A DNA stretch of 18,786 nucleotides from Spongospora subterranea (lineage: Eukaryota; Endomyxa; Phytomyxea; Plasmodiophorida; Plasmodiophoridae). The stretch lies in the NCBI GenBank assembly GCA_900404475.1, contig OUQQ01000397.1, forward strand, positions 1 through 18,786. Direction: 5' to 3'. Under the pieces are notes generated by a model. The model was not told where the DNA came from. It did not search any database and saw only the letters and a program-made list of their open reading frames with translations. The translations under genes were made by a program, and so were the position numbers. Shown one piece after another: positions 17,692 through 18,786 of this stretch (within the stretch, counting starts at the first letter, position 1; each line of letters starts with the position of its first letter).

Positions 17692-18570
17692 ATGAATCAG
17701 GTTTCAATGATGATCATCGCTGTCTTGGCGATATTAATTGCAAAGAGCGATGCGACATATGGAGGCGCAGGATATGGGGCTGGCATAGGAAAATATGGCA
17801 AGAGTGCTGGATACCAGGGAGGTTTATCCGCTGGAACCCTGGCTAATAATAACGTCCTATCCAACGCCGAGTTAGCGGCGCTACAAGCTGCAGCAGCCAA
17901 GAAAGCGTCAGCTAGGCGGTCGTTCAAAAACGCGGCGGCCGCCAAAGCAAACAAGAATATTGTAGGAAAACACGTGGCTGCAGCAACATCAGAAAACGAT
18001 AAATTCGCCAATGCTGCAGCACTGAATGAGGCAAATGCAAGGGCAAAAAAAACGGCTGCTGAGAAGGTTCATACTGCCAAATTCTCAAGAGCGAAGAACC
18101 TAAATATATTCTCGAAAAAAGCTTCGGACATCACCAATAGCTTTGTCAATGATGCGGCTAAAGAGGTGGCTGAATCTAAGGCAGTCGCTAGCAAGAACCA
18201 GGCGGCAAAGACGCTCAAGTCTAATGCAGCAGCATTGAACAAGATTGCAAGCCTAAATGCTGAAAACGCAGCTAAGCGAAATGCGGCATATAAAGCTGGA
18301 AGTAAGGCTGCTATGGTCAGATCAGCTGCAGATAAAGCCAACAGTTTCGCCAATAAGAACGCGTTGGTGAACGCTAACTTGGGCGCCCACCAGGGAAACT
18401 ACAATGGATATGGTGCATCGCAATTCGGGAGACGAGGATTTGGAAAAGCGGGATATGCTGGAGGTGGATATGGCGGGTTGGGATATGGCGGGTTGGGATA
18501 TGGTCGGTTAGGATATGGTGGTGGATTAGGATATGGCAGCGGCGGTTATGGCGCCCCGGGATTGTATTAA
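17692..18570 (+). CDS. Secreted Ala/Gly-rich low-complexity structural-type protein (292 aa), single exon
   Basis: An intronless 292-codon frame, unlike its neighbours. Residues 1-21 form a signal peptide (M-N-Q-V-S-M-M-I-I-A-V-L-A-I-L-I-A), with likely cleavage after S-D-A. Residues 22-48 are Gly/Tyr-rich. Residues 55-225 are Ala/Asn/Lys-rich with recurring A-N-A-A-A-L-N, K-A-N-S-F-A and A-A-A-K-K units, probably helical. From about 230 the tail is made of G-G-L-G-Y and G-G-G-Y repeats (last 50 residues), as in cuticle, shell-matrix, egg-case and silk-like proteins. There are no cysteines. The parts suggest a self-assembling extracellular matrix or secretion product, possibly cross-linked through Tyr or Lys. 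I recall Ala/Asn-rich cores with Gly-Tyr ends from mite secretory proteins, but composition alone does not prove homology. An AATAAA follows 69 nt after the stop. Confidence 0.85.
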   Translation: MNQVSMMIIAVLAILIAKSDATYGGAGYGAGIGKYGKSAGYQGGLSAGTLANNNVLSNAELAALQAAAAKKASARRSFKNAAAAKANKNIVGKHVAAATSENDKFANAAALNEANARAKKTAAEKVHTAKFSRAKNLNIFSKKASDITNSFVNDAAKEVAESKAVASKNQAAKTLKSNAAALNKIASLNAENAAKRNAAYKAGSKAAMVRSAADKANSFANKNALVNANLGAHQGNYNGYGASQFGRRGFGKAGYAGGGYGGLGYGGLGYGRLGYGGGLGYGSGGYGAPGLY

Positions 18571-18639
18571 ACTGCAATTCAAACTGATTATCCACAATAA
18601 CATGGGGATTCATTATGTGATTTTATTGTATATCCCAAC

Positions 18640-18645
18640 AATAAA
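18640..18645 (+). promoter_or_regulatory. Polyadenylation signal AATAAA
   Basis: Lies 69 nt after the stop of the Ala/Gly-rich secreted protein and just before the minisatellite. Confidence 0.6.
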
Positions 18646-18692
18646 CCGCTAACACGTTTCCTGAGACAGTATCGTTGCAGTATCGTTGCGAT

Positions 18693-18786
18693 ACACTGGC
18701 GTTACACACACAACGGGTTGACACTGGCGTTACACAGACAGCGGGTTGACACTGGCGTTACACAGACAGCGGGTTGACACTGGCGT
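18693..18786. repeat. 28-bp tandem minisatellite (over 3 units, runs off the window)
   Basis: The unit begins ACACTGGCGTTACACAGACA and ends GCGGGTTG. Copies lie at 18693-18720 (two substitutions), 18721-18748 and 18749-18776 (identical), then 10 bp of a fourth. Immediately before it, CAGTATCGTTG occurs twice in tandem (18667-18688). The repeat is not a known telomere unit. It starts 48 bp after the preceding polyadenylation signal. Confidence 0.9.

Noticed and set aside
17697..18353. Two long minus-strand Ala/Leu-rich open frames
   Set aside because: They are antisense shadows of the Ala-rich repeat core of the secreted protein.
18693..18786. Telomeric repeat
   Set aside because: The 28-bp unit does not resemble TTAGGG, TTAGGC, TTAGG or other known telomere units.

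Overview
The window is compact eukaryotic nuclear DNA, most likely from an animal. Protein-coding genes are cut by very short spliceosomal introns: almost all of those I could place are 46-64 nt, with GT-AG ends and exact phase agreement. Genes lie close together on both strands, and several convergent pairs have stop codons only 50-180 bp apart. Polyadenylation signals sit 5-70 nt after stop codons. The mix of an RGS/PH signalling gene, secreted extracellular proteins and LTR-retrotransposon relics suits a small metazoan genome. I cannot name the species. Raw open reading frames under-represent these genes, so I rebuilt exon chains by hand from reading frames and splice phases.

Layout. 1-301: tail of a DDE transposase relic. 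302-1474: no recognisable gene. 1498-2098 (+): two-exon coiled-coil protein. 2148-3049 (-): five-exon HD-domain phosphohydrolase, convergent with it. 3676-5203 (+): six-exon protein with four KH domains between two Arg/Ser-rich ends. 5318-5751 (-): tentative small gene. 5775-6256 (-): CCDC12/Cwf18 spliceosomal protein. 6855-7480: retroelement relic built as a 216-bp inverted repeat. 7481-8862: no gene seen, with one bulged hairpin. 8863-10069 (+): four-exon Ser/Thr-Pro-rich protein. 10214-11068 (-): AlkB-like protein that seems to lack catalytic residues. 11761-12579 (+): second retroelement Gag/protease relic. 13215-14395 (+): SF3B4 splicing factor, six exons. 14680-15580 (+): secreted 12-cysteine protein. 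15758-17191 (-): multi-exon gene with a beta-grasp-like region, a PH domain and an RGS domain, 5' end unresolved. 17692-18570 (+): secreted Ala/Gly-rich structural-type protein. 18693-18786: 28-bp minisatellite running off the end.

Three of the genes serve pre-mRNA processing: SF3B4 and CCDC12 are core spliceosome proteins and the KH/RS protein is probably an RNA-binding splicing-type factor. The others look like independent housekeeping, signalling or extracellular genes. I see no operon-like pathway, CRISPR, toxin or defence system. The most unusual items are the PH-RGS gene, with two competing acceptors that decide whether the RGS domain is made, the four-KH RS protein, the AlkB-like protein with missing catalytic residues, and the inverted retroelement relic.
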